A DNA stretch of 64,000 nucleotides, taken from Nymphaea colorata (taxonomy: Eukaryota; Streptophyta; Magnoliopsida; Nymphaeales; Nymphaeaceae). Position 1 is the first letter of the stretch. Each line of letters begins with the position of its first letter. The stretch covers positions 6,418,204 to 6,482,203 of the forward strand of contig NC_045139.1 of assembly GCF_008831285.2 (NCBI RefSeq), written 5' to 3'. Shown piece by piece: positions 52,801 to 64,000 of the stretch. The translations under genes were made by a program, and so were the position numbers. Below the pieces are notes generated by a model, which was given only the letters and a program-made list of their open reading frames with translations, was not told the origin of the DNA and ran no database searches.

Positions 52801-54861
52801 CTTCATTAACAGTCTTTCTTTTCTTACTTGAAAAAATCGAATCATTTAACTCAGGAATAGTATTCAAAATTTACAAATATCATATAAGCAGAACTCACTG
52901 TACAAAGAACAAACCAAAAATACCAAACATGCTCACAATCAATACATGTACAAAGATGAAACAACAAATATAAATGAATTTAAATACAATGGCCTAAATT
53001 CCATCACAAGGTACCGGTGCAACGTTAATATCCAATCTTTGGATTGAAATACTAACTGCAAGTGGTATTCTTGGTCAACAATGAATATGAATAATTAAAC
53101 CTGTCAAACAACGAGCCTATCTTTGGATTGACTCGCTATTCACATGGAAACCTGAAAAATTATCACATATTCATTGCCCTATATACTTAAACCTGACCAA
53201 ACAACAATCCTCCTTTGGGCTGATCATTGTTCGCATGGATCAAGTATACTATCATCTAATGTTTAAAACAAGCAAATTCGTACAACATAGGTCACTTTGG
53301 CGACATAAAGTACAAACGTACTCATTTCAAATAACAGACATGGCCAAAGATCAAATTAATAATCCAAACATTCATCTAAAGCACATACACAATTTTAATA
53401 ACGTGCAAAACATGATGCATGAATTAAAATTTACACACAAATTTGCCCTATATTGATTCCAAAACCAAAATGATCCAACAAAAGGGGCCCAAAATTGTCC
53501 AAAATTTTATAAACCGATATCATAATCGTGCTTAAGAGGGTCAAGAACTACTGAATCGGCCCTAAAATGGCCCGTATCGTTCTTAAACCACAATTAGAAC
53601 ACCCACATACCCCTACATAGGGCTGAACCAGTCTAAAAATTGGACGTACCAGTCAAAAATAGACCGTATCGGTTCTAAAACCCAATGAACCAGTTAAAAA
53701 ATGGCAAAAATAGGTTAAAAAACTGAATGAACCGGTCCTGAAAGCCCTGAATCGGTTAAAAAATCAACTTAATCGGTTCCAAAACTGAATGAACCGGTTC
53801 TGAAAAGCCCTGAATCGGTTCGAAAATGGTTCGAATCGGTTCTGAAATGAATGAACCGGTTCCAAAATGGTTCGAATCGGATCTGAAAGGTCCGAACCGG
53901 TCTGAATCGGACCGAATCGATTCTGAATCGTATTGAACCGGTCTGAAATCGAATGAACCGGTTCGAGTCTTTTCCAAAACCGGTTTTAAAAATGAACCGT
54001 TTCTATAAAATTAAACCGAATGGATACGGGTCGGGTCCGACAGGACCCGACCCGGTCCGAAAAATCAAACGGGGCTCGTGCGCAAGGCGGCAAAATGTTT
54101 TTTTTTTTTTTTTAAAATCTGATGGACCCGGATCGGGTCTGTCACGACCCAACCCGGGCCGACCCGCCTGCTCGACCGCGCGAGCGGTCGCAGGCGTCGC
54201 CTCCACCGCTCGCCTGCCGAACGGCAGGCGGGCGGTGAACCTCCACCGGCAGGCCACCCAACACCGTGGGTGGCTGCCGGCGGGTGCCGCCGGCGTCGTC
54301 GGACGCCGGCCATCACGATGGCGGGCCGACGCCCGCCGGAAACCGGCCGATTCAGGTCGGTTTCCCTTTCTGCAACAATCTGCCCCTTTCTGAAGTTGGA
54401 CGACTGAAACGGCAGCCAGAACGCCGCCGGCAAGGGATTGGGTGGGCATCAGTTCGTCGCACGGCGCCGACCGGCGACGGTGGACTCCCCGGCGAGGCTG
54501 GATGTGGCCAAACGGAGGTGGGCGATGCCCTTTTCTCCCGCCATCGTCCCTCGCTGCCCTTCCTTCAAAACAAAAAACGAAGGTAGGGCGCACAGAAGGC
54601 GGCCGGTCGTCGCACGAACCGGCCGTCGCAGCCCTCCTACCCCGCCAGAACGCCTGACTCCAGCCGTTGCGCCCCTCCCTTCTCTCCCTTTCTCCGGTTG
54701 CAACGGAAGCCGACGGCTTCCATCGCCCATGCGATGGAGGCCATCGCCCCCCGTCCAGTTTTTTTTTTTTTTTGAAAACTTGCAGCCGAAGAACAGGGAA
54801 GAACCGAATGAGGAGATGCACAAAATCATTAAAAAATTCAACCATTTAACGAAGAACATAG

Positions 54862-54875
54862 GCTTTGATACCAAA
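54862..54875 (-). other. Primer-binding site of the unit 4 Copia element
   Basis: On the minus strand TTTGGTATCAAAGC follows the 5' LTR, a variant of the tRNA-Met primer site used by plant Copia elements. Confidence 0.75.
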
Positions 54876-55351
54876 TGTTGGGATTTCTCCCCATAACGCA
54901 TATACAAAACCAAAGCGCATATGCCTTAAACAAGATCATGCTCATGCTAAATCATTGAATCAAACATAACCTTAAACTTAAAGCGGAAGCGTACCTGAAT
55001 CCATCTGATCTGATGCACGGGAAGATCGCAGCAGGGTCTTTCAGGGTACGTGCGGCGCGCTTGAGGTCTCTCTCAGATGGAGAAGAGGAAAACCCTAGAA
55101 ACCAATATTTCAGGCAACCCTTGCACAACCCCAAAGACCACTACCATTTTATAATGAGGACAATTACGGATTCAACCCATCAAAGAGTCCGTAATTGCGT
55201 ATTGGTATCTATACATTTCAAAATTACCCCATACCATCTAAAATGACGTAATATCCCAAAATGCAATCACTTAAGCGGATATTTACGTTAAGACAGCCAT
55301 AATGTCTGAAATTCCTCATAGACATATGCAGACCCACCAAATGATCTTACA
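54876..55351 (-). repeat. 5' LTR of the unit 4 Copia element
   Basis: 476 bp, matching 49415-49890 at about 97-98 percent by eye and, more distantly, the remnant at 29030-29473. Confidence 0.93.
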
Positions 55352-56160
55352 ACAACTTGCTATCTTGACTCCTTGATCATATTTTAGAGATGGTTATACA
55401 TAAATGAGTGTGATGTGCAAAATTTGATCAGCTCTTTTAAAATCAGGAACAGCAGATCGACGGATCCAATGGCTCAACTAAATTAGTAATGAATCAGCAA
55501 GAACTGTCGTTTTTGTAAAAGAAGCTGGTAGGATCCAAAATTCTCAAAAACAATTAAAAACAGAAATGTGATGGTGCATGAGATACGTCTCCAAACAGTC
55601 GGTGGAGAATGCTTATCGGGGCCCATGACTAGTGAATAATGCATGGCTTGCAAGAGTTATCCACTAACCTGTCAAGGAAAGGGAGCGAAACACTCCAGGC
55701 AGGGGCGGTGGCGTGTTGATTGCATCATTGAAATTAATTTTGTGTCACAAGGGCCAAACTAAAGGGAGGATCCTTAGGCCCTCTTAAGAAGAGAGAGACT
55801 GCAAACTGTTGTTGCATGATCCATGTCAAAAGCAGCCAGAAAAAAAAAAAGTACACAGTTGATGGAAGATGACACTAAAATTTGACCTCCAGAATACAGG
55901 GAAAGATGGATAGTTCCGTTCTTTGTTTGTGCTTTTGAAAGTGAAAATTTAATTTGTACATAAAAGTAATAAAACAAAACGAGAAATTAAGACATAACGC
56001 TCCAGTGAAAAGTGAAAACCTTTTCTTTAATTTCGGGTTTAATTGGCAGGCTTTCGCCCGACTCGTGGCCATATAGGACAAAAATAACTGAAGATGGATG
56101 AAGTTCAAATATTTTGACATTATAGAAAGAAAATTTCTTTAATTGCAAATGGACAAAGGT
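55352..56160. other. Unit 4 spacer after the Copia insertion
   Basis: Continues the unit sequence interrupted by the element (AACTTGCTATCTTG onward, as at 39757 of unit 3). BURP upstream region. No gene seen. Confidence 0.65.
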
Positions 56161-57160
56161 CAGTGGCGGAGCCAGAAATTTTTTGGCTGTGGGGAGTCCA
56201 TGTGAAAAAAAAAATTCAAATTAGAATCTATGTTATTTTAGACTTCCCACTAGCAGGGAAACTCGCTTCTCACTTCCCACTTCCCAGCTTTGCTTTCCTT
56301 GACTCCTTCGTGTTATTGAGGGGAAACCAAATCAGCATTTCTTAGTGTAATAGCGTTACGTTTTTAGTTTCATACCTCAAAGTTTGTGCAGTCATTGTCA
56401 ACATTTCTTTCTTGTTTGTTCTTTCCTTTTTCTAGTTGTGGTTGGCTAAGTATCTTTGACTTGAACAAACAGCAGAGGGAAGTGGGTCCAGCAGTGATGG
56501 CAGGCCTCTCTTGTGATTTTAATTTTAACTCGGGCAGCCTCTACAGTGATTCACCCTTTTCGTCGGCAGAAGCATCTATGCAAATCATCAACTTCTTTTT
56601 TCTTTTCCCTGCAGTCAACATCCATGTTTGGATAGGCAAGAGTTGAATTCCATCCAATATAATGAGTTTTCCCCAACTCGAGCATAGATCTAGCCGGACT
56701 TCCCCAACATTAACTAGTGCTGCATGGAAAGTATAATTTATAAGACATTGCATAACCATAAAACCTGCTGCACCGCAAAGCAGGGAATTGGAAATAAGTA
56801 AGGGAAAATGACCATTAGAATTTCAATTCATTTCTACCTCAGAATCTCAGATGCAGCGTTTTGGTTCAGTCACGAAGCAAAACATAGTAGTCTTGACCGC
56901 AGGTCCGCAACACAGGTGACAGGTCTCCGTCTCACGTTCTCACTTCTCACCAGTCAGGCAGTCACCAGTCACCACCAGGGCAGCCGGCAGAGTCGGCAGA
57001 CGGGCAGAGGTAAAGCCGGAAAGGAATCAAAGGATGTCATTTTCTGCCCTAATGGCTCTAGACTGCAAGTGAGAAGAAAACCACACAGGCGTGAGGCTCC
57101 ATTTCACATGGAGCCATCTTGGGCTGGCGTGGGCAGGCGCCCACGCTGGCTCCGCTACTG
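56161..57160. mobile_element. Non-autonomous DNA transposon-like element, 1.0 kb
   Basis: Left end CAGTGGCGGAGCCAG and right end CTGGCTCCGCTACTG are inverted repeats with one mismatch. Inner matches (TCCATGTGAAA on the left, TTTCACATGGA on the right) extend them imperfectly. The interior has no transposase frame. CAG ends suggest the hAT superfamily, but no clear 8-bp target duplication is visible, so the assignment is tentative. Confidence 0.65.
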
Positions 57161-59505
57161 GCCATAAATGATTGGAACTGATCTCCTTGCTTGAAGAACC
57201 AGTGGGGCCTCATCAACTGCTTGAGCAGACCTCAACCAATAGGTAGTAAGTTGGTTGGGACAGTGAAGAGGCTTCCGTAAGGCCCTTTTGTTCCTCTTCC
57301 AGCCAGTGTTGAACAGACGTTGTGAAAAGACTATAAAAATGTATGTCCTTTCTTAGCTTCCGTTCCCTTCAAGAATACGGATAGAACTCAAATTTTTAAT
57401 TTTAGATTCGCCACCGGCGCCAATCATGAACCATTTAACCAAAAAATGCTAAAGTGAAAACTCTTATTTAATTGTTTGGCAAGAGAGAATAAAATTTGTG
57501 AACATGGTCGAATTCAAAGTTTGTGACTGTGATCAAATTCGGCAAAAGGATGAAGATGTATTATTTTGAGCACTTGTTGCTAGCAAAATAATTGGAAGTG
57601 GAGCCGATGCATTATTTAATTGCTAGGCCACTAGCTAGCGCCGCCTTTGTCGGTTTCCAATTAATCAGGAACAACGCATGCATTTAAAATTGTTGAAAGA
57701 GTACATGAAGAAAAAAAAAATCAATTATAAGAGCTCCCAAACTTACTAGTGTTGGTTCCTATAATGCATGCGTGTGTGAGAGAGGGACCTTATTTTCCAA
57801 CCAAAGTTTGGGTAAGAGCTAAAGTGGATGAAACAAAAGGTTGCGTCCTCCTCCTATAATGCATGTTTTAGTAGCCAGGCTCGGGCGGTCGGCGTCTTGT
57901 TTCTCCTCTCTTCTTTGGCCAAATATGGTAGATGAAGAAAAAGAGGAGGAGTGCTGCTGCCAATTTGATGGAATCCATAGCTGCAATGAGAGAACTTGCA
58001 GTCTACGGCCTTGAAACTTGCCTGTTTTGTGTGTGGTGATGAGATGAACACAAGAATAATTACTATGGAAAACCTCCACTCACGGGGAAACAAAAGAACA
58101 ATGCAGCACTTTGGGTTTAAAAATACATGTAATCCCAGTTTTGCTTTTAAAAGTAAGTTTTGCAATGAATCAGAGTCTGAATCCAAAGTCCAAAGCCAAT
58201 TCTGCACGGTTTCGTGGGGGCCAAAAAAAGAGCTAATTAAAGCCCTAGGGTTTAGGAAAGGAGAAAATATAAGAAAATTTCAAAGACAAATACAAAAATT
58301 TAACAAGATTTGGAAATGTAGAACTAAAATGGATCAGATCTATTATAGGCATTCTCTGGTTACTGTACCAGAACCCTGATTTCATGCCGACTTGCTAGGC
58401 ATTTAGCTTCCTGGCTAGAGCCAAGTTGCATACCAAGCTTATAATCACATTTACATGGTCAAAGCTTATAAAAACAGCTTACTACGTCAAAGCTTATAAA
58501 AACAGCTTACTACCATCTTGATGATATCTTAGGGATGGTTAGACGTAAATCAGTTCATATATGTTATCAACAAAATTTGTTCAGCTTTTTAAAACTCAGG
58601 AACTGAAGGAGCGAGATCGACTGATCCACTGATTCAACTAAATCAGTGATGAACCAGCAAGAAATATAGCTTTCGTAAAAGAAGTTGGTAACATCCAAAA
58701 TTGTTACAGTGGACCACACTACTAATAATGCATTGCCAGCAAGAGTTTTCTTTCCAGTAACGTGTAAATGAAGGAAAGAGAGTGATACAAGCTGTGGAGA
58801 GGAGTGCTCCTGACGTGTGAACAGTTTGATTCTGATGCGTGCCACCCTTTAGGAGATTGATTTATGAAGGCAGACGGCGACATCAAAATTAAAGGTGCAT
58901 TGTCTTTATCAGAGACACTGTACTCAGCCTTCGACTTGAAAAGGATGAGAAAAGAGGGGACTTCCGATCTCTATACAAGCTGTTGCATGATCCATGATCT
59001 ATGTCAAAAGCATAGACCTAAAAGTTGACGCTCCAAAATACAGGGAACTTGCAGCAAAAATTGTTTCCACTCGATTTGATGTCTTACAGATGATCCACTA
59101 AACGTGAAAGGTTATGGAAAATCGGAATTTCAATCAGAGAATAATTACAGTAGCAAAGCTGAAAATATTTCAAAAATAATTAAGAGTCAAGGAACAACAC
59201 ACGTTGCACCTTGCATGGGCTGATGAATTCAATCAAAGGCCAACGTTGATCAAGTTGTACAACATTGGATGCACGCATGGTCAAGTTCTAGGGTATTTTA
59301 AAAAATCAACAACCACAACAAGTACCAAATTTCAAAAACTCGTTTTCTTTTCACAAAAAAAAATAACATCAAGTTTGGTTCTTAGTAATGAACACCGGAG
59401 CCACCCCGACCCCCAACACATGGCACAGACGTGCATGGATGAAACTCAATTATTGAATGGTGTGACAGTTTTGGCGGCTACAGGCGGCCGGTGAGTAGAA
59501 TGGCC
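57161..59505. other. BURP4 upstream region
   Basis: A mosaic of blocks known from other units. 57570-57710 matches 42340-42460. 57780-57860 matches 47860-47920. 59070-59300 matches the upstream regions at 22300-22570, 28560-28830 and 41510-41800. The block at 58440-58520 contains a small tandem repeat (AAAGCTTATAAAAACAGCTTACTAC). No gene recognised. Confidence 0.6.
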
Positions 59506-59513
59506 TATAAATT
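59506..59513 (+). promoter_or_regulatory. TATA box of BURP4
   Basis: TATAAATT in the context ATGGCCTATAAATTG, 74 bp before the ATG; identical in core to BURP1. Confidence 0.7.
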
Positions 59514-59579
59514 GGGTGGCTAACCCGTGGAGAAGGATCAGAGAACACTCCTCTCTCATCCATAGGATACCGTTCTTCA

Positions 59580-61863
59580 ATGGCCTCAACGTTTTGCTTC
59601 CTCCTCTCTATCTTTCTGGTAAGCTCAGAGAGAGAGAGAGTTGCGCCTGGTGTGTGCGTGTCTTTATGATCTTAATGTCTTTCATTCTACATGATATATT
59701 GCTCCATGCATGCATGTTTTAAGCCATGACTCCCTTTCCCATGCAGCTTCTAGTATACCGCGCGCTCTCTCTTATCTCTTCCATGTCTTTAGTTTCATAT
59801 TGCACACATGCACAAGCTTCGCAAAGGAAACATTATTGACTGCACAAACAAGTACCGGAGAAGTGAAATGGTTACTATTCTTCTTACCCAGTCTTGACAA
59901 AACTAGGTTTTATTAAAATCAAGTTTTTAATGCGTTTATAGACTTTGTTTTTTCGTGTGGGTGACATGGTCAAAACCTGGTTTTTGAATAACCAAAGGTG
60001 ACCAGGTTTTCCCACACTTTTTTACAAAACCAGGTTTTGTCAAAGTTGTATTTCCTTCAAACCTAGTTTCGATGACATCCAAACACTTCCGAATCCTGAT
60101 TTTCAAGTTACAAACCCTGGTTTCGAAGTGCCGCTCAAACACGCCCTAAAATGAGATGCTAGCTAGGATCAGTTTATCTCATGGATGATTAGTTGATTAT
60201 AAGATATATATTGCAAGCTTTTGAAACTGTGATGGCGTGAATGATTGCCTTTAGGATCTTATAATTAATCTCGTATGTGAGGATCTATTACGTTACCTCA
60301 AGGGCTTATCTCTTAGAGATTGTTGTTTTAGCAAACGGGAGATTTAGGCCATGCTTGATAGTTTCAGATCTCAGGTCCGAGGATCTGAGACTGCTTTAAA
60401 AATTATGCCGTGTAAGATCCTATGTTGAAAAACAGGGGATCTCAATAGCATGGGTCTTCAATTCATGTTATATGAAAATTTGTAAGATCCTATCGTGATA
60501 CCTTGTGCATCTTAAATTTGTAGCTTGTAGGTGCGACCAGCAGCAGCCGGGAGATGAGTCCAACGGACTACTGGAACAAACTGCTGCCTAAAACTCCCAT
60601 CCCCAAGTCTCTCCACGCCTTCCTGCCTACAGGTACTGATTCTATGAAGTGTGGGGAAGAAAGAATTTCCCTTTTTATTTTTCTGGTTTCCTACATACAG
60701 CCATAACGCAAATCATCAGCAGCCAAAAATTAATGCCACTGCTTTAGTATTGGTATTTTTCGAGAGCATCCTTTCCTTTCCTAATTTTCCAAAGTCATTC
60801 GTTCTACTGGACTCCTGTTAGCTTAATCCAGACAATAATTGTGACACTCAGTAAAGATCAGATACAGAACCATTTTCAAGATCATTACGGTGGCCCCCGT
60901 GCAAAATACCGAGGAACTTTATTTAATGTTTGGCTTCATTGTTCATTCAGCCAACAGTTGTTCCCCCCTGTTCCGCCCCCGTTTGTGTACACGTAACAGT
61001 TGTTCGTTTCGATTTGTTCATGCGTGTTTTCTTTTCTATGGACGTCACGTCGTTCAGGAACCAGTGATGCTTCCCAGAGGAAGTATGCTGGCCATTTGCT
61101 GCTCGACTGTAGAAGCATTTTCTGGGAACAATACGAATACGGGACAACACCGGATCAGGTAAAGGAAGACCATGAACTCAGTTTCCTCTTCCTGGAAAAG
61201 GACTTGAAGGCAGGCAGCAAGACCAAGAAACTGGACTTCGAGAAGAAAGAGCAAGAGACTGCGGGGGGCTGGCCGACGGTGCTGCCTCGCAGGGAGGCAA
61301 AGACCATTCCTTTCTCAACTTCCAAACTCAGCGACATCCTCCAACGCTTTTCCGTGGATCCAAACTCTGCCGACGCTCTGATCGTGAGGCACACGCTCGA
61401 GGATTGCGAGAGGGGACCCAATCAAGGGGAGACCAACTACTGCGCTACGTCCTTAGAATCCATGGTCGACTTCGCTGTGTCCCAGCTCAAGACCAATGAT
61501 GTTCAGTTGCTAACCTACTCGTTCGTGAACAAGGAAGAAACGGAGCCCAGAAGCAGAGTGTACACGGTTCAGCCCGGTGCGGTCGAATTGGCATCACAGC
61601 ATGCGGTGGTGTGCCACGTCCAGTCGTACCCGTACGCAGTGTTCTACTGCCACACGGCTACAAGGACCAAATCTTACATCCTTCCATTGGTTGCTGAGGA
61701 AGATGGCACCACATTGAGGGCAGGGGCGGTGTGCCACATGGACACCTCTTCATGGAACCCGAACCATGCCACTATGTTGGCGCTAGGAATCAAGCCGGGA
61801 ACTCCTGTTTGCCACTTCCTTTCTCATGGTCACCTTGTATTTGTCCCCAACTCTGCTTCTTAA
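59580..61863 (+). CDS. BURP-domain protein 4
   Basis: Exons 59580-59618, 60524-60632 and 61058-61863 give 317 aa. Signal peptide MASTFCFLLSIFL, segment YWNKLLPKTPIP, and BURP domain from FLFLEKDLKAGSK with all four CH pairs. The protein ends FVPNSAS with TAA directly after, the likely ancestral end, since both other C-terminal forms derive from it by one change. Intron 1 (905 bp) is longer than in BURP1/2 and contains a short GA tract and a foldback insertion (59893-60045). A poly(A) signal AATAAA lies at 62035-62040. Expected secreted to wall or apoplast. Confidence 0.93.
59893..60045. repeat. Small foldback element in BURP4 intron 1
   Basis: CTTGACAAAACTAGGTTTTA at the left is the near reverse complement of AAACCAGGTTTTGTCAAAG at the right. 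Inner motifs AAAACCTGG and CCAGGTTTT also pair. About 150 bp, not present in BURP1-3 introns. Likely a MITE. Confidence 0.6.
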
Positions 61864-62126
61864 GATGTCACGTAGTCCCGCCTTGCTTGCTTCATGAGTG
61901 CTTGGTATGTACGTGTACGTGGTATAAGCGCCTGGTAGGCAACGATGGTGCCAGTGTATGGGCTGCACTGCTGCTTGTTTTCCCTGTTTTTCGTTTTATG
62001 TACTCGGGTGTACTCGCTTTATGCAAGAAATCTAAATAAATAAGATGGAGAATGGGGGTTGTTTTATGTTCAAAAATGCATGGATCCGATCCTTGGGAAG
62101 GCAGCACTTTTTGAATGACTTGACTT

Positions 62127-62300
62127 GCGAGAGAGACCAAGGGCAAAGGGTACACAGTTCAGCCCTGTGGCGCCGAATTTGGCCGCACAAACCGTGTTCT
62201 ACTGCCACACGGTTCCGGAAACCAAAACTTACGTTTATTCCGTTGGTTGCAGAGAAAGATGACACCATTGTGTTGTGTGAGGCCGGGGGCTGTGCGCCAC
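62127..62300 (+). pseudogene. BURP domain fragment downstream of BURP4
   Basis: Matches about 31284-31484 of BURP2: GAGAGAGACCAAG, TACACAGTTCAGCCC, GTGTTCTACTGCCACACGGT and GCTGTGCGCCAC in order. It is missing the segment with the first CH pair and has several small indels. It is closer to BURP1/2 than to the adjacent BURP4. No upstream exons. Confidence 0.85.
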
Positions 62301-64000
62301 CGCTAAGATTTACACTCGTTATGGATAAATCATTTAAAATTGTAACGTTTTCTTATCTGTCTTTAAAATTGTAAAGGGTTTTATGAATTTTAAATCATAC
62401 TCTGTCAAATGTACACATCATTTTCAATTCTAAAATCAAAATTGCAAACCATTAAACGTAAATGGAAATTAGAATTGAGGTTTTCATTTCAATTCCAATT
62501 TAAGGTGAAATTTTGCGTCTAGAATTTAAACTCTAGAATCAAAATTCAAAGTCATCAAACGCCTTCTTAAGAAGCATTACAAACTTTTTGACTTCCATAT
62601 TTTTTAACTTATTGTCCATTTTATCTCACTGGGATCAATGACTCAAATGGTTCCATCAAACTCTGGCAGGGTTTGGTACCTACCGGTTTATAGGGGCCTC
62701 TAAAACATTAGCATGTGAATTTTTTTCAAAGATTATAGGGGCCAAGATCGAAATATTTCCATTCTATCTTCGAAAATGGGCGAACCTGAAAAACACTGAC
62801 ATGTGAGTTTGGTTTTGTTGCCGGGCGCTTATTTTCCACCCAAAGTTTAGGTAAGAGGTAAAGTGGATCAGAGAAAGGTTGCTTGCCTCCTCCTCCTACT
62901 CATGTCTTCAAACAGAGAAGGCGTATTAGTATTATCATCTCCTGCTGGGCACTAGCTTTTAGCGGGGATCCAAATCATGTGTTAATCGAGAATTATTTGT
63001 ATAAGATTGTTAGTTACACCGTGGCTTCAGATTTATATTGGATCTATTGTTAAAATTAATTGAACTACAAGTTAAAACATGCCAGTGAGGTGAAGTTTCA
63101 CAAACCGGCATGTTTTAGGTTGATTCATCTCTCTCTCTCTCTCTCGTCCATTAATCAGAGCTTAGTCTATTCATAATTCTAAGCATCAAGAAACTTGCAA
63201 TATGTATAACGACGAGGTCAGTCCCCACAGCTTGGTTAGTAGATTCGGAGGATCCAAAGAAAGGAAGGGTTGAGAGGCAACACTAATAACACTGAGAATA
63301 CAAGATCAACACATTTCCATTAACATGACATCCGGTGGACTCGATCGGGAGGATGCACATATCACCATCTAGCAGGATATCAAGCTGGGTTTGGGTTGGA
63401 AATAGAGGCAAAAGAGCCACAAATTTGCAAAACCTTCGTCACCGGGCCCGACCCATTCACATTCCTAGACTCTTTCCTTCATTTTAAGTTGAAGCCAACG
63501 GGAAAATATTTCTCACTCAATGAGTTTGAATCATTGTTTCGTGGGAACTAGCTTGCCTGCTCTCTCTCCAACCTCACTTCACCCGATCCCTCCTTGCCCA
63601 TTTCTGCAAACCCTGTCGTTTTTCTTTATGATATCTTTCTAAAGAAACAGACAAGAAACTACCATACTAATAATAACTTATTTCCCCCCCAAGAGTTGCC
63701 AGCGGTTCCCCATGAACATTGTATGTATTTATTAAGTGGGTGTGTGATGGCTTAGAATTTTGATTCTGGAATAAAAATATCCAGAATCAAATTTCCATAA
63801 TTTTTGTTTGAGTTTGATACTATGGAATTTTGATTCTAGAAATTAAAATAACTTGTTTGAAAAAAAAGGGAATTACAATTTTAAAATTCATGAATTATGA
63901 CTTTCATGCCCTGTGCCCCAAAGAGAGATGAAAGGATATCAGAATTTTGGAATCATAATTCCACCCCCTAGGATGAGATCATAATTCTAGAATTTTGATT
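62301..64000. other. End of the array and AT-rich flank
   Basis: 62350-62600 and 62670-62930 match the unit 3 tail at 47450-47690 and 46820-47900, closing unit 4. 63750-64000 holds another copy of the AT-rich foldback with GATTCTGG..CCAGAATC. A (CT)n tract lies at about 63128-63146. I see no gene. Confidence 0.6.

Larger units (their letters stand above)
49415..55351 (-). mobile_element. Ty1/Copia LTR retrotransposon in unit 4, minus strand
   Basis: A fossil element with LTRs at both ends, TG..CA ends and the target duplication ACAAC (49410-49414 and 55352-55356). On the minus strand the recognisable parts are a CCHC zinc knuckle CFFCKGEGHMKEDC (about 52700-52760), a protease/pre-integrase region (about 52160-52600), an RVT_2 reverse transcriptase (about 51000-51700) and RNase H (about 50350-50960). 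A very long leader (about 52900-54860) precedes them. It is broken, with several breaks, and not all Copia parts can be seen. The LTRs differ at about a dozen positions by eye, so it is older than the CRK-intron element. Confidence 0.93.

Noticed and set aside
54003-54913. Long open frames on both strands in the GC-rich block
   Set aside because: They overlap each other, lie in the leader of a fossil Copia element, are rich in low-complexity Arg/Pro/Gly and contain poly-Lys from a poly-T tract. High GC alone explains the lack of stops.

Overview
The window is nuclear DNA of a flowering plant. It shows spliced genes with GT..AG introns, a DUF26 receptor-like kinase, a DYW-class PPR protein, BURP-domain genes, Ty1/Copia LTR elements, small foldback elements and many GA/CT/TA microsatellites, in an AT-rich background. 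I cannot fix the species. The intron-rich, repeat-rich layout argues against a very compact genome. All gene models are read by eye from open frames, splice signals and family knowledge.

Layout. (1) 20-10348: a cysteine-rich receptor-like kinase (CRK) in seven exons. Its third intron carries a young Copia element with matching LTRs and a CTTAG target duplication. The exon phases agree throughout except for one missing G in a G-run of the kinase glycine loop. (2) About 10.35-13.3 kb: intergenic, no gene recognised. (3) About 13.3-62.9 kb: one large tandem segmental array of about four units. Each unit is built as [leader block - PPR-DYW gene - spacer - BURP gene]. Unit 1 (about 13.9-24.9 kb) has an intact PPR and BURP1. 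Unit 2 (about 25.1-32.0 kb) has only the 5' tip of the PPR, lost by a junction at a 5-bp microhomology, plus BURP2. Unit 3 (about 33.6-45.1 kb) has a decayed PPR pseudogene and BURP3. Unit 4 (about 48.0-62.3 kb) has only the 3' tip of the PPR and BURP4. Extra BURP debris (an orphan exon 1, an orphan intron 1 and a 3' domain fragment) shows that more units once existed. Unit 4 also carries a second Copia element on the minus strand (49415-55351) and a 1.0-kb DNA element with CAGTGGCGG-type ends (56161-57160).

How the genes relate. The four BURP genes share one architecture: a 13-codon signal-peptide exon, a 36-37-codon exon with a YW..LP.TP motif, and a long BURP exon with all four CH pairs. 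They read as a secreted, cell-wall or apoplast protein family expanded in tandem. The PPR gene is a probable organelle RNA-editing factor that was carried along in the duplications and kept intact in only one copy. The contrast between four intact BURPs and one intact PPR is the main biological signal of the window.
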